This document shows positions 23,642 to 31,317 of a DNA stretch of 32,401 nt, piece after piece. The notes under the pieces were generated by a model. It ran no database searches. It was given only the letters and a program-made list of their open reading frames with translations, and was not told the origin of the DNA. Position 1 is the first letter of the stretch; every line of letters starts with the position of its first letter. This DNA comes from a virus: IMG/VR virus record IMGVR_UViG_3300011445_000054, positions 1-32,401 of that record, one strand, 5' to 3'. The position numbers were made by a program, and so were the translations under genes.

Positions 23642-25630
23642 TTAATCTTCCAGTTCACCCCAAGACGGCCCCCGGTCAAAATCTACGATAACAGGAACGC
23701 GGAGTTTAATAGCGTTCTCTAGTATGTATCGTAGTTCTTTGAAAGCTTCATTTTGTTGGGGGTTATCATCTACGACACTAAAATCTAATTCGTCATGAAC
23801 CTGTAGACGGGGAACGCCGGTTACGTTGAATACTCCAGCGTAAAAAGCTTTGACCATACCGGCTTTGATTTGATCGGCGGCGCTCCCCTGTAGCCTGTAA
23901 TTAATTGCCTTGTGTTCTCCAGCCCTTTTAATTCGTGAACCCCAACGGTGAATAGCTAGGTCGTAGGGCAATGGGTAGGGGCGTTGTTCGTTGTAGTCAT
24001 GTTCAATAGGCTCCCAAGTATTAAAGTGTATACGTCGTCCGGTTACAGTAGTGATATAGCCCAAGGCTTGCATTTCGTCCGCAGCGGCTTTCATTGTGGG
24101 GCGGACGTATGGGTTACCTAAATGATAGGCCTTGAATACTTCGCGCCCGTCTTTGTCTGTAAATCCATTCTGCCGAATAAGTTTCTTTTCAGACATTCCG
24201 TAGATTAGTCCAAAGTTCAAATTCTTAATAGGCCTCCGGTCAATCTCTTTACCCGTTAGGTTCTTCACATTCGTTTGGGTTGCCTTATGGTAATCCGTCC
24301 GGGGGTCACGGCAGTAAGTTTCGCGCAAGGCGTCACTACCCGGACCTACGGCGTAATGTGCCAAACCCCGGTATTCGATTTGGCTATAGTCATTCTTTTC
24401 CCAACATAAATGAAGCCTATCTTTAACGAATATCTGGCGAACTCTTTTCCCTAACTTAGTACGAACCGGGATATTCTGTAGGTTCGGATCACTAGAACTG
24501 AACCGGCCCGTTTTAGTCCCGTCGTCGTCTCCCCGTAGCGGGTGAAATTGGCAATGGATTTTCCCGTTAACATTACCATCTAGAATGTAGTTCTTAACGA
24601 AGGTTGATCTAACCTTTTCATGCTCCCGTATGTCGTTGATTAAGGTTGCTACGGGGTGTTCAAGGTTCTTCAACCAATCCTTTCGAAACGACGGGTTGCC
24701 TTCCGCTGTTGTGGGGTAGCTAATTCCTACGGCGTCGAATATCTTAGCTACGTCCCGTCCCGATTGTACGCTGTCAATAGCTATGCCAGTTAGCTCGAAT
24801 AGGCTAACGTATAACCGGGCAATGTCTACGGCTAATTCTTCGTACAGTTGTTCGGCTAGGTCTAGGTCTACGGTGACCCCTTCAATCCTCATTTGAATAA
24901 GTAACGGGATTAGATCACATTCCATTCGATATAATTCTAGTAGCCCGGCGGCTTGTAATCGGGGCCATTGTTTTTCAAGGATACGTATGGGGCTATCAGC
25001 GTCCCGTTCTGCATACGGCCCCACAAGGCGGGGGCTTGCGCGCCAGATATTCAATCGTTGGGTTTGGTTCGGCTTGCCTCCGTAAGCGTTGGCTAGCCAT
25101 TCGTATAGTTGGGAGGTTTCTTTGCCTTGGCCTAGATAGGTTACGCCTAGGTTATCTAGGTTCACTAGATTATCTGTATCTAATAAAGCTTCAGCGTATT
25201 GTACGTCATGTAATTCCCCTTGAACATGAATACTATCATCCGTCAATGAACCTATATCGTATAATAGATTAGCTCCAACTTTTGGGACGTTGGTTTCTAG
25301 GATACTCTTTAGCCAACGTAAAGACGGTTCACGTTCAAGGTTGTATTGGGGTTCTATCTTATGTCCGATTGGGAAATACCAAGCCCCTTCGTTGCCTAGC
25401 CTGTCCCGGGCGGCTACGGAAAACCCTACAGTTTCAGCCTTGCCCCGTCTCCAGCCCGGCCCGTGTTCGGGGTCATGCTCCCGGCGCTCTAGGTCAATCC
25501 CTAGGATGGTTGCGGCGGATAGGTTGGGGTATTCGCGGGGCGGGGTCCATCCTGTCGCGGGGGTTGGGGGCGGAACCTTTAATAGGCTCCGTCCTTTCTT
25601 AGGCCCCATTTCGTCGTCGTCAAAAAACAT
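23642..25630 (-). CDS. Family-A DNA polymerase with proofreading exonuclease
   Basis: A 662-residue replicative polymerase without the 5'-3' exonuclease domain of PolI. The N-terminal 3'-5' exonuclease has Exo I GIDLERR (Asp46, Glu48), Exo II NLLYD (about 119-123) and Exo III YAERDAD (about 205-211), so proofreading looks intact. The polymerase has motif A NDYSQIEYRGLAHY (about 412-425), motif B KNLNFGLIYGM (about 467-478) and motif C QVHDELDF (about 608-616); the second position of motif C is His-Asp-Glu, as in the family. Motif A has Tyr (EYR) where many have Leu (ELR). It lies one base after the clamp-like gene, implying coordinated production. This would be the phage replicase. Confidence 0.95.
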   Translation of the reverse strand: MFFDDDEMGPKKGRSLLKVPPPTPATGWTPPREYPNLSAATILGIDLERREHDPEHGPGWRRGKAETVGFSVAARDRLGNEGAWYFPIGHKIEPQYNLEREPSLRWLKSILETNVPKVGANLLYDIGSLTDDSIHVQGELHDVQYAEALLDTDNLVNLDNLGVTYLGQGKETSQLYEWLANAYGGKPNQTQRLNIWRASPRLVGPYAERDADSPIRILEKQWPRLQAAGLLELYRMECDLIPLLIQMRIEGVTVDLDLAEQLYEELAVDIARLYVSLFELTGIAIDSVQSGRDVAKIFDAVGISYPTTAEGNPSFRKDWLKNLEHPVATLINDIREHEKVRSTFVKNYILDGNVNGKIHCQFHPLRGDDDGTKTGRFSSSDPNLQNIPVRTKLGKRVRQIFVKDRLHLCWEKNDYSQIEYRGLAHYAVGPGSDALRETYCRDPRTDYHKATQTNVKNLTGKEIDRRPIKNLNFGLIYGMSEKKLIRQNGFTDKDGREVFKAYHLGNPYVRPTMKAAADEMQALGYITTVTGRRIHFNTWEPIEHDYNEQRPYPLPYDLAIHRWGSRIKRAGEHKAINYRLQGSAADQIKAGMVKAFYAGVFNVTGVPRLQVHDELDFSVVDDNPQQNEAFKELRYILENAIKLRVPVIVDFDRGPSWGELED

Positions 25631-25631
25631 T

Positions 25632-26708
25632 TTAGAACGGGATATCGTCGGGGATAGTTTGAACCAATTGCGGACCCGTTGGCTGGATATCCCGAACCTC
25701 CGGAGTTTTCTGAATAAGGATTTGCATTAGCATACCCCGGAACCTATCTCCGTAGAATATACCCATTTGATTGTTCTTGGCCTGAAAATCGGCTTGTGTC
25801 GCAAGTCCTTTGAACATTCGTAGGTAGTCAATATCGTAGCAGATACCGGAGGGGATACCGTCTATTTCGTAGATAGCTCCGGCTTCGTCAATGTTATGGG
25901 TTTGGAGTTTAAGGTTACCAAAGTATACCCGTCCGTCGTCCGCTTGTCCTTCAATCTTTTCCAAGGCTTCAAAGAAACCTTCCGGAATAGGTATGGCGTT
26001 AGCCTGTTCGTTTAGTATCCTGTCAACGTTAGGATACTGTTCGGTATACAGTTGGGTTCGTATCCAAGATTGATCCTCGAAATAGATTGAAGCTGTCGTA
26101 GCTGTAGCGGATATTCCCACAATCTTTTTAGGTATCTTGGATAGGGCGGTTACGAACGCCTTAGGGAATACTACGCCGGGTTCGGGAATGTATTGTCCAT
26201 GCCATGCCTCGAAAATGATAGTCCCGTCTGTTGCGACGGCGGACCCATTACGTAGCAGGACGGACGCGGCAACCATCCGGGGTGCGGTATCGGAAACAAC
26301 CTCCCCCACAATAGCCAACGCTTCCCTAACGCTATCGTCAATCGGAAGCATCATAGGGGTTGGAGGTTCGATAACGATTAGCTCCGGGTCTACGCAAGGT
26401 ATGCTAGCGGAGTATCTACCGGACTTAATGGATATCGTATTTGCCAGTTGGGTAATTTGCGTCTTGTCGTCACACTTGGACAAAGCATTTAGAAGCTTCA
26501 TTGCATTGGGACAGGCTTGGATATCCGTATCAATCTTCGTTGCCAGTGTAATAACTCCATTGAAGGCGACGGCCCAACCATTGGTCAATAGGCAATGGGT
26601 TTGGTTTACCTGTCCTTCGTCAGACATTGCGGGTTCTAGGAACTTCAACGCGGATAGTAGCGGGGCAGTAGCAGGGTTAGCTTTGTTAGCCCGGGGTTTC
26701 TTTGCCAT
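25632..26708 (-). CDS. Sliding-clamp-like protein with SSB-like C-terminal tip
   Basis: A 358-residue protein directly before the polymerase gene. Features such as KLLNALSKCDDKTQITQLAN, then IKSGRYSASIPCVD, SAVATDGTIIFEAW and YLRMFKGL are reminiscent of DNA polymerase III beta subunits (each domain has an 'l...l..c.d....i......l.i.sg....i' strand-helix layout); resemblance is divergent. It probably encircles DNA as a processivity factor for the phage polymerase. Unusually the last residues are TIPDDIPF, nearly the acidic tip of bacterial SSB (DDDIPF), on a flexible tail. The ATG chosen has GGAG eight bases upstream. An in-frame GTG 87 bases further up would add a 29-residue Cys-rich segment. 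Confidence 0.7.
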   Translation of the reverse strand: MAKKPRANKANPATAPLLSALKFLEPAMSDEGQVNQTHCLLTNGWAVAFNGVITLATKIDTDIQACPNAMKLLNALSKCDDKTQITQLANTISIKSGRYSASIPCVDPELIVIEPPTPMMLPIDDSVREALAIVGEVVSDTAPRMVAASVLLRNGSAVATDGTIIFEAWHGQYIPEPGVVFPKAFVTALSKIPKKIVGISATATTASIYFEDQSWIRTQLYTEQYPNVDRILNEQANAIPIPEGFFEALEKIEGQADDGRVYFGNLKLQTHNIDEAGAIYEIDGIPSGICYDIDYLRMFKGLATQADFQAKNNQMGIFYGDRFRGMLMQILIQKTPEVRDIQPTGPQLVQTIPDDIPF

Positions 26709-26795
26709 GTTCGTAGCTCCATAGTAGCAGGGTTGTCCGATAGGTAACGGGCATAGTTCAACGTCCGTTAGTTCTTTGCCACAAGAACATTTCAC
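26709..26795 (-). other. Cys-rich in-frame N-terminal extension of the clamp-like ORF
   Basis: From a GTG overlapping the upstream stop (GTGA) the same reading frame encodes MKCSCGKELTDVELCPLPIG, then QPCYYGATN, before the clamp ATG. The spacing CxC-x9-C-x7-C is like a small zinc ribbon. There is no ribosome site for the GTG, so its use would need translational coupling. Either the clamp has a long form, or this is leftover sequence of a fused small gene. Which start is used is undecided. Confidence 0.35.
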
Positions 26796-26974
26796 GGCTT
26801 ACGATTTGCGTTACAGGCTTCAATGAAAGTTTTCAAAGCCCATTCATATTTCTGCCGGTAGTAGGGGTAATCGTCGTCTACTACTGCAATACGTTTTAAG
26901 GTTTCCCATTCTTTGGCTAAGTCTGTTAGAGCGTCGAATTCTTTATTTTGTAGTTCTAGGCGTTTGATATCCAT
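26792..26974 (-). CDS. Small helical protein between helicase and clamp genes
   Basis: A 60-residue protein with three short helices (LELQNKEFDALTDLAKEWET, DDYPYYRQKYEWALKTFIEA). No domain is recognised. The ATG with GGAG five bases upstream is preferred to the TTG 15 bases earlier, which lies inside the helicase gene. It sits within the replication block, coupled to the clamp by an overlapping GTGA, so a replication accessory role is likely but unproven. Confidence 0.7.
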   Translation of the reverse strand: MDIKRLELQNKEFDALTDLAKEWETLKRIAVVDDDYPYYRQKYEWALKTFIEACNANRKP

Positions 26975-26985
26975 GGTAGCTCCGT

Positions 26986-28566
26986 TCAATAGATGTAGCT
27001 CAAGACTTGAGGATGGGGGCGGTTAATCCAAACGCGGACCTTTCGGGGTGTACGAAGTCTAGCTATCTGTTGTAAGGCAAGGTCCGTTGATAGCGGCGGT
27101 TCGTCGGCGCTACGCTGTCTCCACCACTCATTAGCCCTATGTTTCGCGAAGCCTATATGGTCAAACGAAACGTATTCCTGAAACATCTTCAGGCCACAGA
27201 AATAGGTTATCTTGATATTTGCAATGCCGGATTTCTTACCAATGTGACGGTTATAATGCGTCCGGTCTACGTCGTAGGTTTCGATTAAAGGTTGGCCCGT
27301 AGATATCAGGTCCCGGGTATCAGCTTGGCGTACCATCTTTTGAGCAAAGACGAATTCAGTACCGCAACCAATACAGAACTTGGCGCGGGCATGGTTATAG
27401 GTTCCGCATACGTCGCAAATCTTTACGGGAGCGTCCCCGCCTACGTTGGCCCCTTTGGTCCGGGGGATACGGGGATCATCTATCGGGCCTAGCCGGAGGG
27501 TATTGCGGGCGAAGTCCAAGACAAGGCAATTGGTCTTGCCTGTCTCCGGGGACGGGCGGGTACCGCGTCCAACCATTTGAACCCATAGGCCGGGCGATAG
27601 TGTGGGGCGTAACATTCCAATCATGTCTATGGGCGGATGATCGAAGCCCGTAGTCAATACGTTGTTGTTCGTGACAGCCCGGAGCCTTCCGGCTTTGAAA
27701 TCGTCAATGATCTTTTCCCGGTCTTTGGTCTTGGAATGTACGGCTCCGGTTGGGATACCGTAATAGTTCAGGATTTCGGCAACGTGTTCGGCGTGTTCGA
27801 TACCGCTACAGAATATCAACCAAGCTTGGCGGTTATGCCCGTGCTTAATCATTTCCTGAACTACGGCGTTATTAATGTCGTTCTTGTCTACGGCTTTCTG
27901 CAATTGGGATTGGATATACTCCCCCTTTGCCATGTCTACGTTTGCAACGTCCAAGGCGGTTTGCGTCTGACGGGGGATAGGGGTTGATAGATAGCCTTCC
28001 GATATCAGCCGGGTAAATCCGTCCGTATTGCAAATGTTGTAGCAAAGGTCCGTAAATATTCCGTTGGTTGTCAATAGCCCTTGGCCTAGCCTGTACCATG
28101 TCGCGGTTAGACCAATGACCTTTAGATGCGGGTTGATAACCTTCAATCCTTCAATGACCCGCTGATACATTGTGCTACTGTCGGGGTTCAGTAAATGTGC
28201 TTCGTCAATAATTAGCAAGTCACGGTGTCCAAACCGTTCAATACATTTTACGACGGAGGCAACGCCCCCAAACATGATTGGTTGCACGAAGTCACGTTGA
28301 CCTAGCCCGGCGGAATAGACGCCGATAGGTGCGGTAGGCCATGCCAACTGTAAGTGTTTAATGTTCTGTTCAATCAACTCCCGGACATGAGTTAAAATCA
28401 TTATCCGTTGCCAAGGCCAGTAATGAAATACGGTACGGAGGAAGTCCGCTATGACGATAGATTTGCCTGTCCCCGTTGGCATTGCAATAACGGGGTTCCC
28501 CTTGTTTTCGTTGAAATACGAAAACAAACTATTGACGGCTTCCGTTTGGTAGTAACGCGGTATCAT
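26986..28566 (-). CDS. DEAH-box (SF2) helicase with zinc ribbon
   Basis: A 526-residue helicase. RYYQTEAVNSLFSYF forms the Q-like motif, Walker A PTGTGKS is at 30-36, LLIIDEAHLL gives Walker B (about 116-125), IGLTATWYR is motif III, TTGFDHPPIDM is motif V (about 302-312), and VQMVGRGTRPSP is motif VI (about 331-342). Residues about 383-402 contain CDVCGTYNHARAKFCIGCG, a four-cysteine zinc ribbon. The order fits RecQ/UvrB/DEAD-like phage helicases that open DNA or RNA at replication forks. It overlaps the nuclease gene by ATGA, suggesting a functional pair. The C-terminal 100 residues are unique and basic. Confidence 0.9.
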   Translation of the reverse strand: MIPRYYQTEAVNSLFSYFNENKGNPVIAMPTGTGKSIVIADFLRTVFHYWPWQRIMILTHVRELIEQNIKHLQLAWPTAPIGVYSAGLGQRDFVQPIMFGGVASVVKCIERFGHRDLLIIDEAHLLNPDSSTMYQRVIEGLKVINPHLKVIGLTATWYRLGQGLLTTNGIFTDLCYNICNTDGFTRLISEGYLSTPIPRQTQTALDVANVDMAKGEYIQSQLQKAVDKNDINNAVVQEMIKHGHNRQAWLIFCSGIEHAEHVAEILNYYGIPTGAVHSKTKDREKIIDDFKAGRLRAVTNNNVLTTGFDHPPIDMIGMLRPTLSPGLWVQMVGRGTRPSPETGKTNCLVLDFARNTLRLGPIDDPRIPRTKGANVGGDAPVKICDVCGTYNHARAKFCIGCGTEFVFAQKMVRQADTRDLISTGQPLIETYDVDRTHYNRHIGKKSGIANIKITYFCGLKMFQEYVSFDHIGFAKHRANEWWRQRSADEPPLSTDLALQQIARLRTPRKVRVWINRPHPQVLSYIY

Positions 28567-29396
28567 AGAATAGACTTCCAGTTGGTACAGCCTTTCGGGA
28601 TAAACTCCGTTGGTATTGTCTGTTGAAAGTGTCTACAGAACCATTGCCCGTTATCAATGGGTTCGGCATTGAAGCACGAACGGCAACTAATGTCAAGACG
28701 TTCTCCCCTATGGCATACGCCTACGAATGGGCACATTTTACATTCGAAGTAGGTTTCTTGTAGGGCAATGCGGGGCGGTAGGACCATTGAACGAATGATC
28801 TTGTCCGCCTTAGCGTGTAAGTACTCGGCTTGGGTATAGTCCAGCTTCACAACTTCAATATGTATATCATCGTCATTCTTGCCAACGGCGTAATATAATC
28901 CGTTCTTATATCCGTAGGTTTGTCCATAGCTACACATTTGGGCGTAGTGTCGGGGCTTGGAACGGAGTAGCCCCTTATCCTTCAAATCGGCAAACGATTT
29001 AGAATTATGGGTTTTGAATTCCAATACCATAGGCTCCGGGAAATCCTTATACGGTGTTGTCCCAATACTATCCGTTGAACCTCCGTAATGACCCCCATAC
29101 CCCACAATACGGAACTGTTCGTTATTCGGAGCGTCATAGATATTGAAACCAATACCCTTTAGATATTCAATACAACGCTGTTCTTCGCGGTGCCCCCGAT
29201 TGAATAACCGGAGCATACGTCCGCTGAATATTTCCTTTCTAGCCCAACGAAACGCTAGCCAAATATAGGCTTCGCAATCGTGCCCTATTACGCTGGCCCC
29301 TAAATGGTTACGGTGTTCTTCAGCGTATAGTTCAACGCAATGCCTATCAATATCATTGCGTATACGTTCGGATAGTATCTTGAGGTTTATAGACAT
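28563..29396 (-). CDS. PD-(D/E)XK nuclease, RecB/Cas4-like
   Basis: A 277-residue nuclease. GHDCEAYIWLAFRWARK near residue 40 resembles the N-terminal Cys segment of Cas4/AddB-type nucleases. GSTDSIG (Asp near 113) and LEFKTH (Glu near 129, Lys near 131) form the PD-(D/E)XK centre. After it follow YAQMCSYG and a CKMCPFVGVC cluster, so a Fe-S site made from one early and three late cysteines is possible. A further CRSC...C...C pair of clusters may bind zinc. Expected role: single-strand end processing in phage recombination or replication, with the adjacent helicase. Its upstream Shine-Dalgarno is weak (GGGA), and the long leader before it holds hairpins. Confidence 0.85.
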   Translation of the reverse strand: MSINLKILSERIRNDIDRHCVELYAEEHRNHLGASVIGHDCEAYIWLAFRWARKEIFSGRMLRLFNRGHREEQRCIEYLKGIGFNIYDAPNNEQFRIVGYGGHYGGSTDSIGTTPYKDFPEPMVLEFKTHNSKSFADLKDKGLLRSKPRHYAQMCSYGQTYGYKNGLYYAVGKNDDDIHIEVVKLDYTQAEYLHAKADKIIRSMVLPPRIALQETYFECKMCPFVGVCHRGERLDISCRSCFNAEPIDNGQWFCRHFQQTIPTEFIPKGCTNWKSIL

Positions 29397-29430
29397 ACGT
29401 TCCCAAAAATATAGAAAACCGGGAACCTCC

Positions 29431-29537
29431 AGAACAAAACGTGAACGGGGCAGACGGGGGGTTCACGGGGGTTTGGTGTGTGCCAAAGTTGAACCCCCCG
29501 CCGTCCCAACTCCCTAAACGGGGTCGCCAAGGGAGTT
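29431..29537 (-). promoter_or_regulatory. Structured leader with alternative hairpins (attenuator-like)
   Basis: In the 139-base gap between the DUF669 and nuclease genes, the minus-strand transcript can fold in mutually exclusive ways. Bases 29490-29499 (with 29503-29505) pair with 29453-29465 (10 + 3 bp, one 3-base bulge). Alternatively 29461-29467 pairs with 29440-29446 (7 bp), followed on the minus strand by TTTTGTT, like a weak terminator. An additional perfect 8-bp repeat AACTCCCT/AGGGAGTT is at 29508-29515 and 29530-29537, and TTTGG/CCAAA lies inside the first loop. Control of nuclease/helicase expression is inference. Confidence 0.45.
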
Positions 29538-30381
29538 AGCGGGGGCCTCCCCAAGCTGGAGCCTGTCCCGGCGCTCCGGGCTGGCCCGGCCATTGCGGGG
29601 CAGCTTGTGGGGGCTGTTGGGGTGCCCCGGGCGCGATCGCTCCCCATTGGGGCTGTCCGGGCATTGGCGCGGGGGCCGGGGCCGGAGGGGGCGGGTAGGG
29701 TTGGCCCGGGAAGGGCTGTCCGGGCGGCGGGGCCGGGGGTAGGGGCTGTCTAGGCGTTAGGCCGGGGGGAAGGGGCTGGTCTCCCCAAGGTTGCCCGGGG
29801 GGCGCTCCGGCGGGTTGCGGGGCGGCGGTAGTCCATTGACCGGCGGCGGGCGGCGGCGCTCCAGTAGGCGCGGGCGCTCCCCCTTGCCATGCTCCGGGCG
29901 CGGTACCGCCTTGCGGGAACTGTTGGGCCGTCTGTTGTGGGGCCTGTCCCCCTTTGCCGGGGTCGTTGCCCATTGTGTCTTTGAGGCCCCGAATATTGTT
30001 GATTGGTCCCCGTTCGCCTTGGGTAACTACGGCGTGAACCATAAAGGGGACGTTGTGCAACATTGGAAGGTAGTTGTCGGCGGGGGCGTTGTCTTGGGCT
30101 ACGATATCATATTGCCCCACAACATGGCAGATAGCGGACAGTTGCTTATAGGCGATTTCAACTGTCGTCGCATTGCTATGCCAAAGGTTCAGATTATAGT
30201 ATAAGACCCGGGTTTGAAATTGTCCTTCAATGATCTTGCATTGAAGTTCAATCATGCCATTTTGGCCGTCCCGGGTAGGTTTGACGTTGGATTTGTCAAT
30301 GACAACTTTGTACCATCCTTCGGGTACAGGGTCCAACGCTACTTGTGGGGCTACCGTTCTCGCATTGAATTGAAACGCCAT
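29536..30381 (-). CDS. DUF669-type protein, probable ssDNA-binding factor
   Basis: A 281-residue protein. Residues 1-150 form the DUF669 domain: DPVPEGWYKVVIDKSNVKPT, GQNGMIELQCKIIEGQFQTR, VLYYNLNLWHSNATTVEIA, QLSAICHVVGQ. DUF669 proteins are thought to be OB-fold-like, single-strand DNA-binding recombination helpers, and they frequently neighbour Sak4/RecA-like ATPases, as here. Residues about 150-281 are low-complexity Gly/Pro/Ala/Gln, like the linker of SSB, but without an acidic tip (ends APAWGGPR). AAAGGA precedes the ATG. It likely coats ssDNA during phage replication and annealing. Confidence 0.82.
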   Translation of the reverse strand: MAFQFNARTVAPQVALDPVPEGWYKVVIDKSNVKPTRDGQNGMIELQCKIIEGQFQTRVLYYNLNLWHSNATTVEIAYKQLSAICHVVGQYDIVAQDNAPADNYLPMLHNVPFMVHAVVTQGERGPINNIRGLKDTMGNDPGKGGQAPQQTAQQFPQGGTAPGAWQGGAPAPTGAPPPAAGQWTTAAPQPAGAPPGQPWGDQPLPPGLTPRQPLPPAPPPGQPFPGQPYPPPPAPAPAPMPGQPQWGAIAPGAPQQPPQAAPQWPGQPGAPGQAPAWGGPR

Positions 30382-30394
30382 GGTTTAGTCCTTT

Positions 30395-31084
30395 CTACCG
30401 TTTGGCTACATGACCTGACATTATCTTTTGAAAGATGTGAGACAAGTTGGGAGGTTCCCATTCGTCCAAGGCCCCGGACCTGTCCCCTGCTATGTTAGTT
30501 TGATCCGGCCAACAACGCAAGGCTTCTATTCTTTGGCCGGTTTGCGGATTGCGTAAAATATTATATTGAAAGATTTCGTCCGGAAAATACGGAACTTGGT
30601 TCTGCAATTGTTGGCCCGGGAATGACGGTTGATTGAACATCATTCCGGTTTGGTCTTTGCTGTATTCTTGTTTCGCAATCAATACGACGTTTCTATCCGG
30701 CATATCCCGGAAGTCCCGGACTATCTGCAAACCTTGGGTAATGATTTCGCCGTAGGCCTTGCGAGGGTCACGGGTCTTAGCCATTTCGGCCTTTAGTATC
30801 TGTTCAACGATTTCGGAAATACTATCAAGTCCTATAGTGTTGAATTGGCGGCTTTCGTTGCTGCTAATGCTCCAATGGTAAGCCTCCCGCAAATCGCTAA
30901 GGTTACGGATTTCAAAATACGGGAGGTTATACGTTCGTAAGCTTAATAGTCCGCCTTCCGCTGAAAATATGACGGGAGTAGGGGCGGTAGCGATTAGCCG
31001 GGTCTTTCCAACTTTCGGGGGGCCATAGACCAGAACCTTAACGCCCCGGGATTGGTAAGACGCTGTAGATTGTAGCTGTATCAT
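30395..31084 (-). CDS. Sak4-like RecA-fold ATPase (recombinase)
   Basis: A 229-residue ATPase. VLVYGPPKVGKTRL (about 17-30) is Walker A, FNTIGLDSISEIV (about 81-93) is Walker B, then RNVVLIAKQE and TGMMFNQPSFPGQQL. This is the pattern of phage Sak4-type single-strand annealing/ATPase proteins, which act with an SSB partner. The neighbouring DUF669 gene would supply that partner. The reading frame overlaps the preceding gene by four bases (ATGA). Size is typical for the family. Confidence 0.85.
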   Translation of the reverse strand: MIQLQSTASYQSRGVKVLVYGPPKVGKTRLIATAPTPVIFSAEGGLLSLRTYNLPYFEIRNLSDLREAYHWSISSNESRQFNTIGLDSISEIVEQILKAEMAKTRDPRKAYGEIITQGLQIVRDFRDMPDRNVVLIAKQEYSKDQTGMMFNQPSFPGQQLQNQVPYFPDEIFQYNILRNPQTGQRIEALRCWPDQTNIAGDRSGALDEWEPPNLSHIFQKIMSGHVAKR

Positions 31085-31317
31085 TCTTGAGGCTCCGGCC
31101 CGGTGATTTCGTCGCCTTCTGGAGCCGGTTTATCCGCCGGAGTTTTCGCCGTAATTTCGTCCGCCATTTCGTTAGCGGCAACGATAGCTATAGTCATTTC
31201 TGTAGCTGTTTCGGAATGTTGATAGCGGGTAGCTACTCTAGTGAATAGTGACCTAGCGTGTTGTAATTCGTCAACTGTCATAATGTCGAATACTGGCATT
31301 ACTTTGGTTGCGTCCAT
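31081..31317 (-). CDS. Small protein A of a duplicated pair
   Basis: A 78-residue protein. TVDELQHARSLFTRVATRYQ is the shared core with the product of the gene two positions upstream (NVDEMQHLRSLLTRVAARL), so they are paralogues. The C-terminus is acidic, Pro-rich and likely disordered. AAAGGG lies before the ATG. The gene is coupled to the ATPase by ATGA and overlaps the preceding gene by 19 bases. Function unknown; the helical core suggests a small oligomerisation or partner-binding unit. Confidence 0.75.
   Translation of the reverse strand: MDATKVMPVFDIMTVDELQHARSLFTRVATRYQHSETATEMTIAIVAANEMADEITAKTPADKPAPEGDEITGPEPQE

Noticed and set aside
23548-23679. Longer start for the 87-residue gene, overlapping the polymerase end
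   Set aside because: The extra 44 residues read through the promoter region and lack a ribosome site; the internal ATG has GGAG.
26137-26724. 195-residue plus-strand ORF opposite the clamp-like gene
   Set aside because: It is the exact antisense of a well-supported gene, with no Shine-Dalgarno or promoter and no domain.
29447-29476. Four-run G-quadruplex on the plus strand
   Set aside because: Only three runs of at least three G are present; the fourth is GG, so a stable three-tetrad quadruplex is not supported.
29387-29647. 86-residue minus-strand ORF across the DUF669-nuclease gap
   Set aside because: It overlaps the end of the DUF669 gene in another frame, is Pro/Arg low complexity, and has no ribosome site.
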